64,000 bases of DNA from Orbilia blumenaviensis (taxonomy: Eukaryota; Ascomycota; Orbiliomycetes; Orbiliales; Orbiliaceae). Shown here piece after piece: positions 12,791-25,822 of this stretch. Position 1 is the stretch's first letter; the number at the start of each line of letters is the position of its first letter. The position numbers and the translations under genes are program-made. The stretch is taken from positions 2,232,001 through 2,296,000 of the forward strand of contig JAVHNS010000001.1 of the NCBI GenBank assembly GCA_036872755.1, written 5' to 3'. The notes beneath the pieces are model-generated. The model searched no databases. It worked only from the letters and a program-made list of their open reading frames with translations, and was not told where the DNA came from.

Positions 12791-15040
12791 TTATATCGTG
12801 AACCTAAATGTTTCAGATTCCTCCAAGATCTTTTCCCCGCGATCCGCCTTCTTATTGGCCCATTTGAAGTAAATAATAAGACCGCTGGAGAGGATGATCG
12901 TGAATACAGCGCCTGCAAGACAAGCATATAGCCCTGGCCTGTACGCGGGAGCATCCTGTGGGCTACGGGGTTCCAAATCGGTTAGTGTCGATCATTTTAT
13001 ATAAACACAGGCAGTTACAGCGATGAACTTACCGGAAAACCAAACTACCCATGATACCACCGACAGCACCCATACTAACCATGATAGTAGACGAGAAAGC
13101 TCTCTTCCACTGACCACGAATATTATTCGACTGGTAGGTGAAAGTGAGGGGTAGATTCGCCGCCATCGCACAGCATGTGATTATTACGCCGGTGTATTTA
13201 GCACCATTGTTTCCAGACCAGCCTATTATAAATATGTCGGTTAACTAGGGTTTCTTTGAACAATTATACTAATCCTGGAAAAGTCTTACCCATAATGACG
13301 AGCCCGATAATTTCGAGAACGCAATTGAAAATAATGAAAGGGCCTCGTGCTCTGTACTTGTCACTTATATAACCGAATAGGAACTGATATAATCCTTGGA
13401 GTAGATATGGAGGGGCAGTAAGGAGCTGGCTTGTAGCGACGGAAAACCCCATTCCTTTTGAAAACAAAACAAAAAAAAGTCAGTTGAATGTCCAGGGTAA
13501 AACTGTTATAAAAATCCAGACAAGCTTACCTTGGTTCAGAATAATCGGTAGAAAGAATGCTAAGGCGTACGCAGGGAGTGTGCACATGCAAATCATCAGG
13601 CCAAAAACGTAACCCTTCAAATCCTTTCCTCCTTGAAAGAACCGCTTGATAGTGAATGGTTCTGGTTGGACGTCTCCACGGTCCGCTTCAACTTTTCTGA
13701 TAATATGGTTCACTTCGGAGCGATTAAGGAATCCCCAGGTTTTGTGGGCATTTGGGTCATCGGGAAATGGTGGGATGAAGACAAAACCGGCTGCTGCAAT
13801 CATACAAGTAATGACACCTTCCATTATGAAAATCCATCTCTATGTAGATGGCATGAGTGTCTTGATTAGCTTATACCCATAAGAGCTGATTGCTACACGT
13901 TTCCGCTTTATTTTCACTTACCCATGAGGATATACCGCCAAGGCCACCCATTTGCATTAATCCATATGCTAGGAGACCCTAAAGCAAACATTTTATCAGT
14001 ATCGTGCCACCCATCTTTTGCATATCAACTACTAGATATAAAAGCTTACAGAAAACGCAGAGGCAATGGAACCAATAACGTAAAACGCAGCAAAGCGCTT
14101 TCCAAGCTCATCTAAAGATCCAATTTCATCGAGTTAGGATACTAGTATGCAGATTTGTAATATATCTGGAAGGGATCGGGATGAACGTACATCGGTTATA
14201 CCAAGTACTTAGGAGATAAGAAGCTCCTGGGAAGTATCCGGCCTAGTGGTTAAAACAGAGATAGTGCATGAATGAGCATTGTGAACATATACCAAATAAA
14301 TTTAATCGTCGAATTTGAGTTTCCAAGGTCCGGATATACAAACCTCGAATGCACCAAGAATCAACCTCATTCCCAGTAGCTGATGCCAATTCTTAACGAA
14401 CCCCATACCAATGACGGAAGCACCCCATAGTAGACAGATAACTGGTAGAAACAACCGTGGACCAAATTTTCGACATCCTACGACACTAGGGGCTTCAAAG
14501 ACGATGTATGTGACAAAAAATACCAGGGTGGTAATCGACTAAGATAAGCAAGTCAGCGGCTTGTGTCACATCAACAAACAATGGGGGGTGTTGAAACTGC
14601 AACACCACAACACGGAATTACAAATTCAACTTGCTCAGATTAACTTCAAAAAGCGAGAAGGGTAATTAAAATTGGTGTTAACCTATGACTAGACATCATG
14701 GGGAATGTAACTTACGTATGCGTTGTTTTCTGCATTCATTTTCAATTCTTTAGTCATACTATATGTCGAGAAAGTATTAGGGAAAGTTCACATCTAAGGC
14801 AACTAAGCAAGGTTCATTCCATTCGACTTACCCCGCAACAGCCGCACTGCCCATATTATTTCTATCTATAACGGATATGCAATAAATGATACCAATTATG
14901 ATAACTAGCCGTCTATCAATGCGGTGTCTAATTTTTCTTTGCTCGACTTCATCATATTCGATGACATCAGAGGCATCATCAGATGCTTCAAGTGCAATAT
15001 TGTCGAAAATCTCGGACTTCTTCTCGTCTCGAAACGCCAT
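12791..15040 (-). CDS. MFS transporter, anion:cation symporter (Dal5/TNA1-like)
   Basis: A plasma-membrane secondary transporter of the ACS branch of the major facilitator superfamily (allantoate, nicotinate, pantothenate and similar organic anions). The start is at 15040; exon 1 (to 14832) encodes an acidic cytosolic tail followed by RRLVIIIGIIYCISVIDRNNMG, the start of the first membrane segment (outlined). Later exons give the family signatures FEAPSVVGCRKFGPR, GYFPGASYLLSTWYNR, MQMGGLGGISSW, and, in the second half, GFSVATSQLLTAPPYLLQG and ANLPLTFTYQSNNIRGQWKR. The protein ends with the twelfth segment and a short basic/acidic tail, stop codon 12791-12793. At least eight short introns are needed. 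The Arg/Asn-rich NNIRGQWKR loop is diagnostic of ACS carriers. The substrate cannot be told from sequence. Confidence 0.85.
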
Positions 15041-18000
15041 TGTTTCTGATTGAGGAGCTTTATCACTGGAAGCAATTCGTTTGTATTGACAGATTATTTA
15101 AAACCGGGCTTTAATTGGCGAGAGGATATTGATCCATATATAGTGCTGGCATGGGAGGGCGTTTCTGATCTTAGCTTCAACACTCTCGACAAAAGTCAAA
15201 TGAAGAAGAGATCTACAAGAAAGGCGATCGACGTATGGAATGTTCGAACAACAGTTGAAAATTCTAACTTCTGCTTCAATTCAGGGAGCGGGTAGCTTAT
15301 AAACGTTTTACAGAAAAGAAAAGAAAACCCCCAACCCTGGACGTGTGCTACCTGATAAATGAGATAACGGGGCATGCAATGCGTTACGGCCTACAAGCTT
15401 TGGTGGTGTTCCAAATGGGTCACAAAGAGCAGGTCTTGATTTCAAGTCGTACCTGACCTCACTATATTCCGTACGGATAGTCGAGGATGTGCAGGTAGAA
15501 ACAGACAATCCGAGCAGGTAGATATTTTTTCGCCTCTCCGCAATATTCTAGTGCACTAAGGTGGTGCGGATTTACCGCTTTTGGGCCTCCCGCATCCGTG
15601 AGTCTCACTAACCGAAATTTTGAAATTCGGCTGCAGCCTGCCGTAACGAGAAGCTTAGTCTGGTTGTGAAAGCTGACCTGCCCTGTGATCGTGGCCCTCT
15701 AGATGCAGCACATACGAAAGTCCATGATCATCGGAGGGGAAATTTTGTTCGATACAAGGATATCGGTGTGCGGGTGCCGGTCTAGATGTCTGGGCAAAAC
15801 GGTTTAGCGGCGGGAAGTTTAAAATTTTTATCGGTAGGTTTAAGGTCCAAGTTCTATAGCCCCCCCACTTTCGGATGATCGAGAAAATTCGAAGTCCCTT
15901 ATACAATGATGGCAATGTGGTACCAATTGAAAGTGGAACATGTATGTGGATATTGGCATATATCTCATGGCCAGTCATACACAGTTTGGCCGATCAGCTG
16001 ATCTATATATATATCTCATCGATGGAAATGTAACGACGCCATCGAGTGGTACACGTGCGCGTAGACACTCAGCTAAAATAGATAATCAATGTTGATCGTT
16101 ATCAAAGCTTTAAAGAAAGGCAGGTGATGCTTTCGATTTCTATTCTCAACAATTTGAAGTGCGATTTTTTATCAATCCAGCTAGGCTGATTCGATTCTAG
16201 TCATAATTTCGTGGTCAGTAGTACATGTATATATGTCAGCGAGAATCTACGGCGTTCTCAATTTGTGGTGGTGAAAAATGCTCTTGTCAGATGACACGCT
16301 TTTGCAAATATCTTGCGTCGCTCAACGGATAACGGTTGAGCGTTCTACGGCTAATCGAGGCATCGATTGTTCGATCTCCGAAACAAACGGGCATTAATAC
16401 CCCTATCTTATTGTTCCTATTGTTCTTTTTCTATTTTATTTGCTTGATTGGAATTAACCTGTCGCCCGTCTATGCCTCCGGGTTTCTAAACCTTCCTGAG
16501 TGGTTCATGGTTTTGTTTAATGTGTTTTGATTCGTTGCATTATTGCAAGCTTGGGGGCAAACAAAATTTGGGTTGAAGGGACCCTTCCTAGCATCCAAGG
16601 TTGTTCACGGGTATGGGCAAACTTTGGGTGACCAAATTAGAAGGTGTTCTAACATCAAAATATTCGAACCACCAACAATTGAGGTTGTCGGGCGTAGTTG
16701 GAAGACACCATTATTGATTCGGAGGGGATCTCGACGGCAAGAAAAATAATTGCATGCGAGGTTGATCGCATCCAATAAACCTATATTGGGGTGCCTGCGG
16801 CCACCTCTAAGCCGGGCGGCTTAACTACTATCGGCTTTGCGAGCTTCGCTTTCTGGATTACCATGACCATGACCATGACATATGTGATATTGGAGATTGG
16901 TAGCTTGGCTTAAGCTTAGCTTGGCTTAGTAGGAGATCTATCGACGTCTACTGTGGGCCAAGATTTTATAGATACATTAATTCGAAGGGTGATATCGTGA
17001 TTATCTCATGTGTACTTAGTCAGAAAGGCCCTGATATATGCTGGTGTTTGGGCAGCGAAGCCTATATATAGGAAGCGGGAGAGATGGGCGGCTATGCAGA
17101 GCTATGCAACAATGGTTAATTGATCCCAGCATGCGAGCATCGATATCGCAACTGTGACAAAATACGATTTAGCCTCATCAGACCTCAATCCAACATGCAA
17201 CACGGGCAGACTCGACTCGACTCGACTCAAGATTTAGCTATGTAGCTCGCTGACTTTAAACTAACATGCCATTCCGTAGGGAAATCGTTCTAGATCTATT
17301 TGTTGCCGGACGAAAAACAGCACCTCTTTGGTCTCCCGGCTCCCTAGCTTTCCAGGCTACCGACTCCTGATCTGTCAATCCAGACGATTGCAGACACTGG
17401 AATTGACCGGCAAGGTATCGTCCTGAATTCGAACTCTGTGCAGAGGATGCCGGAACAAAGAATACCAAATCCTGCCAAGCATCAAACAAATTAGATCACA
17501 ACAGAGGCTCATGCCTGCCGCCCGCATGCATGTGGCTGCCAAGTCTGCGGTTCAGGACCCGTCGCAAGGAATGCGCAATTGAATTGCGAGGTGGCGGAGC
17601 CCTGTTAACGATATCCCATGAAAATGCTCTGCATCTGAAGACCAGTGCATACATACATACATGTACAGAGGATTCCTCACGCTCGAAAAAGTGCCCCGCA
17701 AATGCAGGCCGGGTCGGCAGATACGTATGCTCGATACCACCAACGGATAACCTTTTTCGGTGGCCGTTGTACGTTAGACCGACGTGCCTAAAAGTACCAA
17801 GTACTTTCCGGACTTATCAAGCCAGCCCCTGCCCTGGAAGGGTTGTCCATGCGACCTACGCGCCGACCCATTCTTTTGTCCTCTCGATCGCTCGACCTTT
17901 CGTTCTCCAACTTACTTACTTTTGCTGACTTACTTACTTACCTAAGGGGTGAACCCCGTCTTGCCAGAAGTCCTCAAAAGCCAAGAATCAACTGGATTGG

Positions 18001-18641
18001 TTTCTTGTCTCTGAGCTTGTCTTTTTTGCCTCCATGCTTTTGATTTGAGTTTCCCGCTTGACTGTTGATTTCGATTGTCCTGAGTTTTCCCCCGGCTTCA
18101 GCTCTGAGGACCCTTCATCTTTCCTCATCCGATATTTTCCATCACCTAAATCGACCTTTGGCCTTATCGTCTTTGTCTCGGCTCTTACCTAAACTGGATT
18201 GGTTGGATATATATCACCCACGGGGAACATCGATAACGATCTGGGCTAGATATCACAACTTTTCCTCTTGATGCATAGTTCTTACGGGAAGGCAACGGCA
18301 TGTGCTTTCGCTTAATTGTCTGTATCGTGACCTCGAATTCTGCAGAATCTCTCACCGTACTCCAGCACGGCCTTTAGGGCTGCTTAAACGAATGCGAAAA
18401 ACCCTCCAAGTTGTCATTATACATCGGCCTCAGAATATAATGATACCTTGAGTCGTATATGTCAGTATCCTCTGGATTTACCAACAGGCGAATTATGGCA
18501 CCCCTTCTGACTTGCCCGTCGGCAGATTACAGAGTTAATTTGATCATTCGAGTATCCTGGTGAATTACCTAACCTTCAGTCACTCCTTGATATCACGGAA
18601 CTCGTATACCAGACCGAAGACTTCAAGCGGCGATCAATAAA
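15041..18641. other. Long intergenic stretch upstream of BCK1
   Basis: About 3.6 kb with no supported gene. Short simple repeats occur: CCATGA three times near 16860-16880, GACTC four times at 17209-17228, and ACTTACTT-type repeats near 17910-17940. The part after 17880 is pyrimidine-rich and probably holds the transcription start and a long leader of the BCK1-type gene. Open frames such as 17530-17928 have no protein-like features. Confidence 0.45.
17209..17228. repeat. (GACTC)4 microsatellite
   Basis: Four exact tandem copies of GACTC in the long intergenic region upstream of the MAPKKK gene. Confidence 0.9.
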
Positions 18642-21600
18642 ATGGATCAGCCACGACCGCATACGTCCCATCCAGCTGTCCCAAGCACGCCTGGAGGATA
18701 TCCTCGAATAGATACACAGTTGGCAAATGCCGCATTCTCGAATGTCCCACCGGCCTACACGGCGGCACCAGGCACCCTACTTATACCTCAATATGATCCT
18801 TCGCAACCTGCATCATATGCATCGAGTCCGATTGTAGGCCCGTCTGGACGACCGAGGGCAGCGACAAATACCGAGATACCATCGTCCAATCTTGGAAATC
18901 TCGGTAATATGACGCCAGTGGCGCTATTCTCGTCGAGTGCACTCTCAAGGAACCCGCCTCCGCGGCCTCAAAACCCTACGGGACTTAACCCTTTGCCTAT
19001 GCAGCAACCACGCCATGTCTCGACACCGTTACACTCGAATCCTGATGGTACGTAGATTGAGAGGACAACGAGGCTCGGCTTCGCTAACTCAAATGGTGCA
19101 GTTTCACGACCCCTTCAAGCGAACGGCTCAAATCCAAACCTTCCATTTGCTATCCCACCACCTCCCCCTAAAAACGAAAATACTTGGCAATCGACTTGGG
19201 GGAAAACTCATGGAAGAGAATGGGAAAATCGACCTACGATTCAGACAACATTCCAAAGCACCTATCACCCTCATGGAATGCCCTATCAACTTCCAGGGTC
19301 ACCTCTCACGGCTCAACCACCATCACAGATCAACTATGCTCACGCCCCGATCCCGCATATCCCGCCGCCACCATCACACCCGGCCCCTCCTCTGCAGAGT
19401 AATCAACCCCTTCAGCCGTCACAGCTCGTTAGAGAAGCATTTCACAGGACTGATTCAGAACCCTCCGAAGCATCATCAGTGTTCTCGAAACAAGAAATAG
19501 AAGAAGCTATGACGCCGCTTACTCTTCATACCCCTTCTCTAACAAGGCACCCGCATGTCCTACCTGTAAGGAGTGAAACCCCATCCTCGTCTGCGCCGCT
19601 GTCTGCAGAAGATATTGCATCGTGGACGATCGAAAAGGTAACAACTTTTCTGGGCGACCACCATTTCACAAAAGAATGGCAAGATGCGTTTCGAAACCTG
19701 GAGATTTTCGGCAAGGAATTTTTGCTTATAGGCCAAGTTAATGGCTATAACCTTCTCTACAACTCTATCTTACCTGAGGTACAATCTTTATATGGACAGT
19801 CAGCAAAACAGGATCGGGAACGATACGAAGCGCGAAGACTGAAAAAACTAGTGCGCTCACTGGCGCCTGCGATAGACGAATCACCTGTAACTGGGGCATC
19901 GTCTGCGCCTGACAAATCACCAACTCTAGCGCCGCTGAGCCTCTTAAAGCGTCAAAATAGGAACAGTACGATCCCTCCCGGCAGTGAGTGGCCTGAGCAT
20001 ATGCGCTCCGTAACACAGCCCCCAAGGAATAATATCACCAAGTCAGCACTATCTTCTTTAGACTTTAATGGGAGACGACATTCGCCAAGTAACTCTGATG
20101 TGTCGTTGCCGATACCGAATGCGCCTGCTCTCCAACCTAATAGTAAACCTTCGATTCCCGGGTCCCCTCAGTCATCTCCATCTCCCATCCACGCCACATT
20201 AGCACCTCGACATGGTTATTCAAATTCCACAGATTCAACACATTCGAGGCCGGAAGGGTCACGATTAGTCAGTGATAGTATATTGACAAAGAACCGACCC
20301 AAGGGACGGCCCAGCTTTGGACACGACTCCCCAGATATTGGGAAAGAGTCGGTTAAGGATCGCGGAAAGGCGATACTCGGTAGAATAGGTCGATCATGGG
20401 GCAAGAAACAGAAAGACGAATTCGACGAATCACCAACTAGTCCAAATCAATTCGGAATGCAGCCTCCAAGTATGCCCTATATAAACAGTCGTAACAGAAG
20501 CGACTCGTCCTTAGATAGACCGTCTTCTGCCACTTCGATTATGTCTGAATACGATACGAAATTTCGAGGAAGAGGATTACTTAATCCTGGGCCTTCTCCC
20601 AAGACCCTGCTATTTTTTGTTACGACTAATGGAAAACAGTTTAACCTTTTGGATTTAACTCACGCGACAGATGCGGATACTGTTAGGAAACTCATATGTC
20701 ACATTGTTGGGATCGACGACTGGCCATCGACTAAGATATACCTCACAGAGGTTGGACAGACTGAACATGGTAAAGTGGTTTATTCTGAAACGAACTAGAG
20801 TGGTATTTCTAATAAAAGTTCAAAGAGGCACCTTTGACGGATCAAATGCTCATGCTGAGCCGACGGCACGGCGACAACCTTGCGGGCGTGAAGTTCTATG
20901 TCCAAGAGCCTTCCCCACCACCCGGAGGGAAGATTATGGGCCTTGGAATTAACACGAGCGTCAGTGGGTCAAATTTGCAGACGCCGATCGTCCGGGCTCG
21001 TAGCCAATCACCTGTACCACCGTCGCCATCACGCAAACAACACGACGAAGAAACGTTGACTGCGTTGGAACGAGGTCGCACGTTGTGGCCCGAAGAGCTC
21101 CTAGAGAGAAATGATCCACAACGAGCTGCATCCACGGGGCCGAAGATAAACATAACGGAGCCGATTAGCGCCAGGCTCAACGCAGAGTCTATAGATACAG
21201 CTTTGGACGACATTCGCTCGAGGAGTCCGATAAATGTAGGCAATGGATTTGGTAAAAAGACGCCCTCCCATTCAAAGGCTACCTCGATAGACCTTCCTAT
21301 CCATCCTTCGCCTGGGGGGGAGTCTACATTACCTTATCCAGATTCACCAGTATCTGAAAAGGCATCTATGGTCCCGGTACCATTGTCTATGCCAGCTGAA
21401 CCTACAAGTATACCTCGCAAGGCGACTCCACAAAATGCTCCTGGTAATATGACATTTGGTGAACTACACAAGCAGCGGACAATGACAATTGAATCCCAGA
21501 AGGCGGCGAAGATCCGGAGAAGGAATCAAAGCAGTATTGATCTTGATACTAATGCAGCTCCAAGCTTCTCCAAAGTCAGCACTCATATTGTTGACTTTGA

Positions 21601-24342
21601 TCATCCTCGAACTTCACCATTCGAGGACAAGAGGCACTTCGACAATGATGTCAAGCCTGAAAATCGGGACAGCTGGAAGCCTCTCCGGAAGCCTCCGCCG
21701 CCTCCTAGTGTTGAGTCTAATACTCAACGGGGATTGCCGTCGTTGTCTTATAGAAAGCCAATTGTTGATAAGAGTAAGCCATCTAGGAAGAGAAGTGTGA
21801 ACCAAGGGAGAGTTGGAAGCGTAGCAGCGAACCAAGAGATGTTGGAAAAAGGCAAAAGACAAGGCCTTCAGGTGGATGCGATGTCAGCGAGCGGAATTGC
21901 GGCTTCATTGGCTAGTGCGGGGCTTCAAGGTGCTGGCTTTGGAATGACTATGGGAAGCGTCAAGCCTGGTGTGACCAGAAAAGGCACGCATGGCTCTGAT
22001 GCTTCCAGTAGCAAGTCCACCCCTACCTCGCTTCCGCCACTGACGTTGACATCAGGAAGAGCTATGGCGACGGTCAATTTTGACAAGGTTGGCGGCGGAA
22101 GCCCAGGTAAAGGTGGGAGCCCAAGCAGTCCAGGTTTCACATGGGGGAAGGGAAATATGCTGTTCAAGATTCCTGACTATTCACAAGAAGCATCACCCGA
22201 GGCTATAGATGGCAATACTACTTCGTTCTTGCGGCCTGATTCGATGTACTGTGGAGGGGTCTCACCCGCAATAAGTCCTGGAGCCGAAAACCCGCCACCC
22301 CTGCCCTTTAACGCTGGTGATTTCCATGATATCGAAATTAAATTCACACAAACCCCAACAAAAATTGAAAAGGACGACTCAGATGACGACTCGGACGATG
22401 GACTCTTCCAAAAACCACTAACAAGAGAACAGAAGGATTCCTCTGAGAGCCCCGTGGAAAAGGCCGATTCGACAAAAGGAGAAGCCTCAGATGAAGGCGA
22501 CTCTGGAGACGACAGTGACGACTTCTTCCAAATCCCTATTCCTGGACGTGGAAAAAAGAGCCCGGAGAAACCAAAAGCCAGTGACGACGAGGACACGAAC
22601 ACCGTTCGCAAAACTGTTGTATTCGGATCCAAGGATTCTTTTATTTCACCAATTCAAAGCTCTGGAACCCCTGGAACCGATGGACGAGGATCTCTATCAT
22701 CACCCTTCCCGGAGTACGAGCAAGGTGACGACAATGTCAACATATCACCATCACCAATTAAGAGTCGATACCCTCGGCCGGATTCCTTCAATGCGGATGA
22801 TACTAATGTCTGGGCCTCACGTCCACCTGCGGAGACACTTGTTCACCACCTCGACGCCTACTTTCCGGATATTAACTTGGATGAGCCTATAATAGAAGAA
22901 ACAGCTGTGGTGAACGATGCTATCGCAGAAGAAAGCAACTCGCCTCCTGCATCCCCGCATCAAGCCAGCTCGAGCCATTCGAGTACTATGAACGCTCTAA
23001 ATCGCAGAGCAAGGGAACCCCAGCCGCAGATGGCCACTGCATCTGAGATTCTCAGTAGAACTGCAGAGAGGTCACTCGGGAAACAGGGTCTTGGTAGGAT
23101 GAAATCTATTCGTGAGACCTTTAGAGAGGCACATGACATGAAACGAAAGGTTCCAAGTGTTATAGGTACCCAGACTGGTAGGAACATACGTAACAGTACA
23201 GTTATGAGGAGAAAGAGTACGAAGATGTTCGGCGCCAAGCTTGTAGAACTGCAAGCTGGAGCCCATGCGAAAAAGATCGCATCTATTGCAGCTGCAACTG
23301 CTTCGCTAGACAACAGAAGCGGCATCAAAAGACAAGGTAGGTAAAATCGTATACTGTATTCAGGCTAAAATGGAAAACTAATGCGTCTACAGCCACTTTC
23401 AAATGGTTCAAGGGTCAGCTTATCGGCCAAGGAACTTACGGCAAGGTCTACTTGGGCATGAACGCTACGACCGGTGAATTCTTAGCCGTCAAACAGGTCG
23501 AGGTTACACCCAACGATTCACGCAAAGCGCTCATCAATGCACTCAACCAAGAAATCGAGACTATGAAAGATCTCGATCACGCCAATATTGTGCAATATCT
23601 TGGTTGTGAGCGCAAAGAACTCTCCATTAGTATTTTCTTGGAGTATATTCCTGGTGGGTCAGTCGGGAGCTGCCTCAAAAAACATGGCAAATTCGAAGAA
23701 TCAGTCGTCAGAGATTTGACAAGACAAATGCTTGACGGACTGGCATATCTTCACAGAGAGGGTATTTTGCACCGAGATTTGAAGGGTGATAATATCCTCC
23801 TCGATCTCGATGGTACATGCAAAATCTCCGACTTCGGTATCAGTAAGAAGACCGAAGATATTTATGGTAACGATGCTTCAAATAACATGCAAGGTTCCGT
23901 CTTCTGGATGGCTCCAGAAGTTGTTAATCCGAAGAAGGGCCAGGGGTACAGTGCAAAGGTTGACATCTGGTCTGTCGGCTGCGTCGTGCTGGAAATGTTT
24001 GCTGGCCGACGGCCATGGGAAAATGAGGAAACGATTGGTGCGATCTTCAAGATTGGCTCCGAGAAGAAGGCTCCTCCAGTTCCGGATGATGTCTCCCAGC
24101 ACGTGTCCCCTGAGGCTATCGCTTTCATGGCAGACTGCCACACCACGTAAGTCTTCGCGCACACTAGTAAGTTGATCTTAGCCACGAGAACTAACGATGA
24201 TCGTTATAGCGAACCTTCGGAACGACCGACTGCAGAAACTTTGCTTACTCAGCATCCATTTTGTGCCTTCGACCCTAACTATAATTTTTTGGATACAGCG
24301 CTGTATCATAAAATTTCGTCGTTTGTTAATACGAGTGTTTGA
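18642..24342 (+). CDS. BCK1: BCK1-type MAPKKK of the cell-wall-integrity pathway
   Basis: The kinase phosphorylates the MKK1/2-type MAPKK downstream of protein kinase C in cell-wall stress signalling. The predicted exons are 18642-19047, 19102-20769, 20826-23336, 23393-24146 and 24210-24342, all phase-consistent, giving 1,823 residues. A Pro/Ser-rich N-terminus precedes a SAM-like helical region (about residues 305-375, around WTIEKVTTFLGDHHFTKEW) and a ubiquitin-like Ras-binding-type domain (about 636-720, TLLFFVTTNGKQFNLLDLTHA). After a long disordered middle region comes the C-terminal Ste11-family kinase domain (about 1530-1823), with GQGTYGKV, the AVKQ lysine, HRDLKGDN, DFGISKK and a WMAPEVV loop; all catalytic residues are present. 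Two acidic DSDDG/FF-F-Q-x-P repeats lie at about 22380-22540. The intron at 20770-20825 ends in AAAG, a weak acceptor, but phase and homology support it. Confidence 0.93.
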
Positions 24343-25822
24343 AGAAGTAATATTTAGCGAACTGAGTTTTTCTTTATTCTTTTTTTTTTACGGCCCTCTG
24401 TTGGCAAAAAGCGATGTTATCCTTCCCCGATTCTGTTTTTCCTGTATTATTCCGCTGTACCTATATATGCGATTTTGACTTTTTCTTTCAATGCGCTTGG
24501 CTTCCCCGTGTTTTGGGGGATTTAGCTGACTTCGCTTCCGCGAGGGCCTCATATCTGACGGATTAGTGGAATATCGGGGACGCAGGATAATTCAAATCTT
24601 TATTAGCGTTGAACACCAGCCCATGGCGCAAATTGATGATAATTACCGCACGATTCGGCTGATCCAAAGATTGTGCAAAAACGTGGAGGAGGCAAAGATT
24701 AATTGACGTTCTGGAGTCATTAAAGCATGGCTGAACTAAGATGCAGGGTCCTTCTTATACTGGCTATACTCCCATAGTACGGAACATATATTTCTGTATG
24801 CGCAGGCCTGAAAACAGGGCCTATGGACCCACTATTGTCGGCGTGGAGTTGCCAGTTGGCGCCGGTTTATATCTGTTGATAAAAACGGAATTGCGGCACT
24901 TCAACCTCATAAACTCCTCCAAAAAAAACTGCCACACTCGCTACGTATCCTTGCCGTGGCGTCGATAAACTGACATGATAACATGATTGATCCGTCCTAT
25001 AGAAGCTATAGAAGCCGTTTGATAAATGTGTCAAGCTTAGGCTAAACCGTGACGCATTGACAATGTTGGAATTCTGAACCTCTCTTTTGCTCTTGAGCCG
25101 AGTGCTCCCCCCACCAGAGAAACGAAACAAACGGGATCCCGAAGACCCCAGCCACGGATCATGTCATATCATAATGACAGACCCCAGTTCGAACTGCAGA
25201 CACGAGGATCAATTGCAGGGAATTCACAACAGTATTCAGTTTTCGCCAAGATCTAGATGGGTCCTATGCCCGTCTTCTTGTCTGAGCTTGACGGCTTGGA
25301 ATCCCGTCGTTCTGGGCCCGGATCCACTAAAAACGGTATTCTGATGGGGCAATTTATACACCTCGCGAACAAAAAACTGGAGCCGTGTGAAATACAAAGT
25401 GGGGCAGCAGCTTCATAGAAATTTCAGGAGAAGGTGGGAACCATTTTGTGGCTGCAGACATGCATTGATTAGGCCATAATGGAGTCTCTCTTCGTATGAT
25501 GATACCAAAGTAGGGGGGAGTGTGCCCATTTATGCCGTGAATGCAGCTGAAATCAAACCCGCTGAGTGTTTGGGTAGTAAACCCTTGATAGGAGGCCAAA
25601 GGAAAGCTTGTCAAAATCTTGGTAGCCAGCAAAATAATAGTATATACTAGAGGAAGCCCAGGCATTTGGTTATTAATGCAGACCTGATTTCCGTGAGCTT
25701 CATAAATTCACCACACAAATACACACAAATAACTCGCATGGGAGCGTTGCATATTAAGCTGCGGGCCAGTCAAGGACTACGAATATCGCGGATGTCAACG
25801 ATAATATTTTAATGTCAGTGGA
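24343..25822. other. Intergenic, no supported gene
   Basis: About 1.5 kb, AT-rich, with a T-run just after the BCK1 stop codon. Small open frames (24741-24968, 25087-25344) lack any protein-like pattern. Confidence 0.5.

Noticed and set aside
16316..16380. tRNA-like stretch (CTCAACGGATA...GTTCGATCTCCG) suggesting an Arg tRNA
   Set aside because: The T-stem and acceptor stem do not pair and no 7-bp acceptor can be formed; at most a decayed relic.
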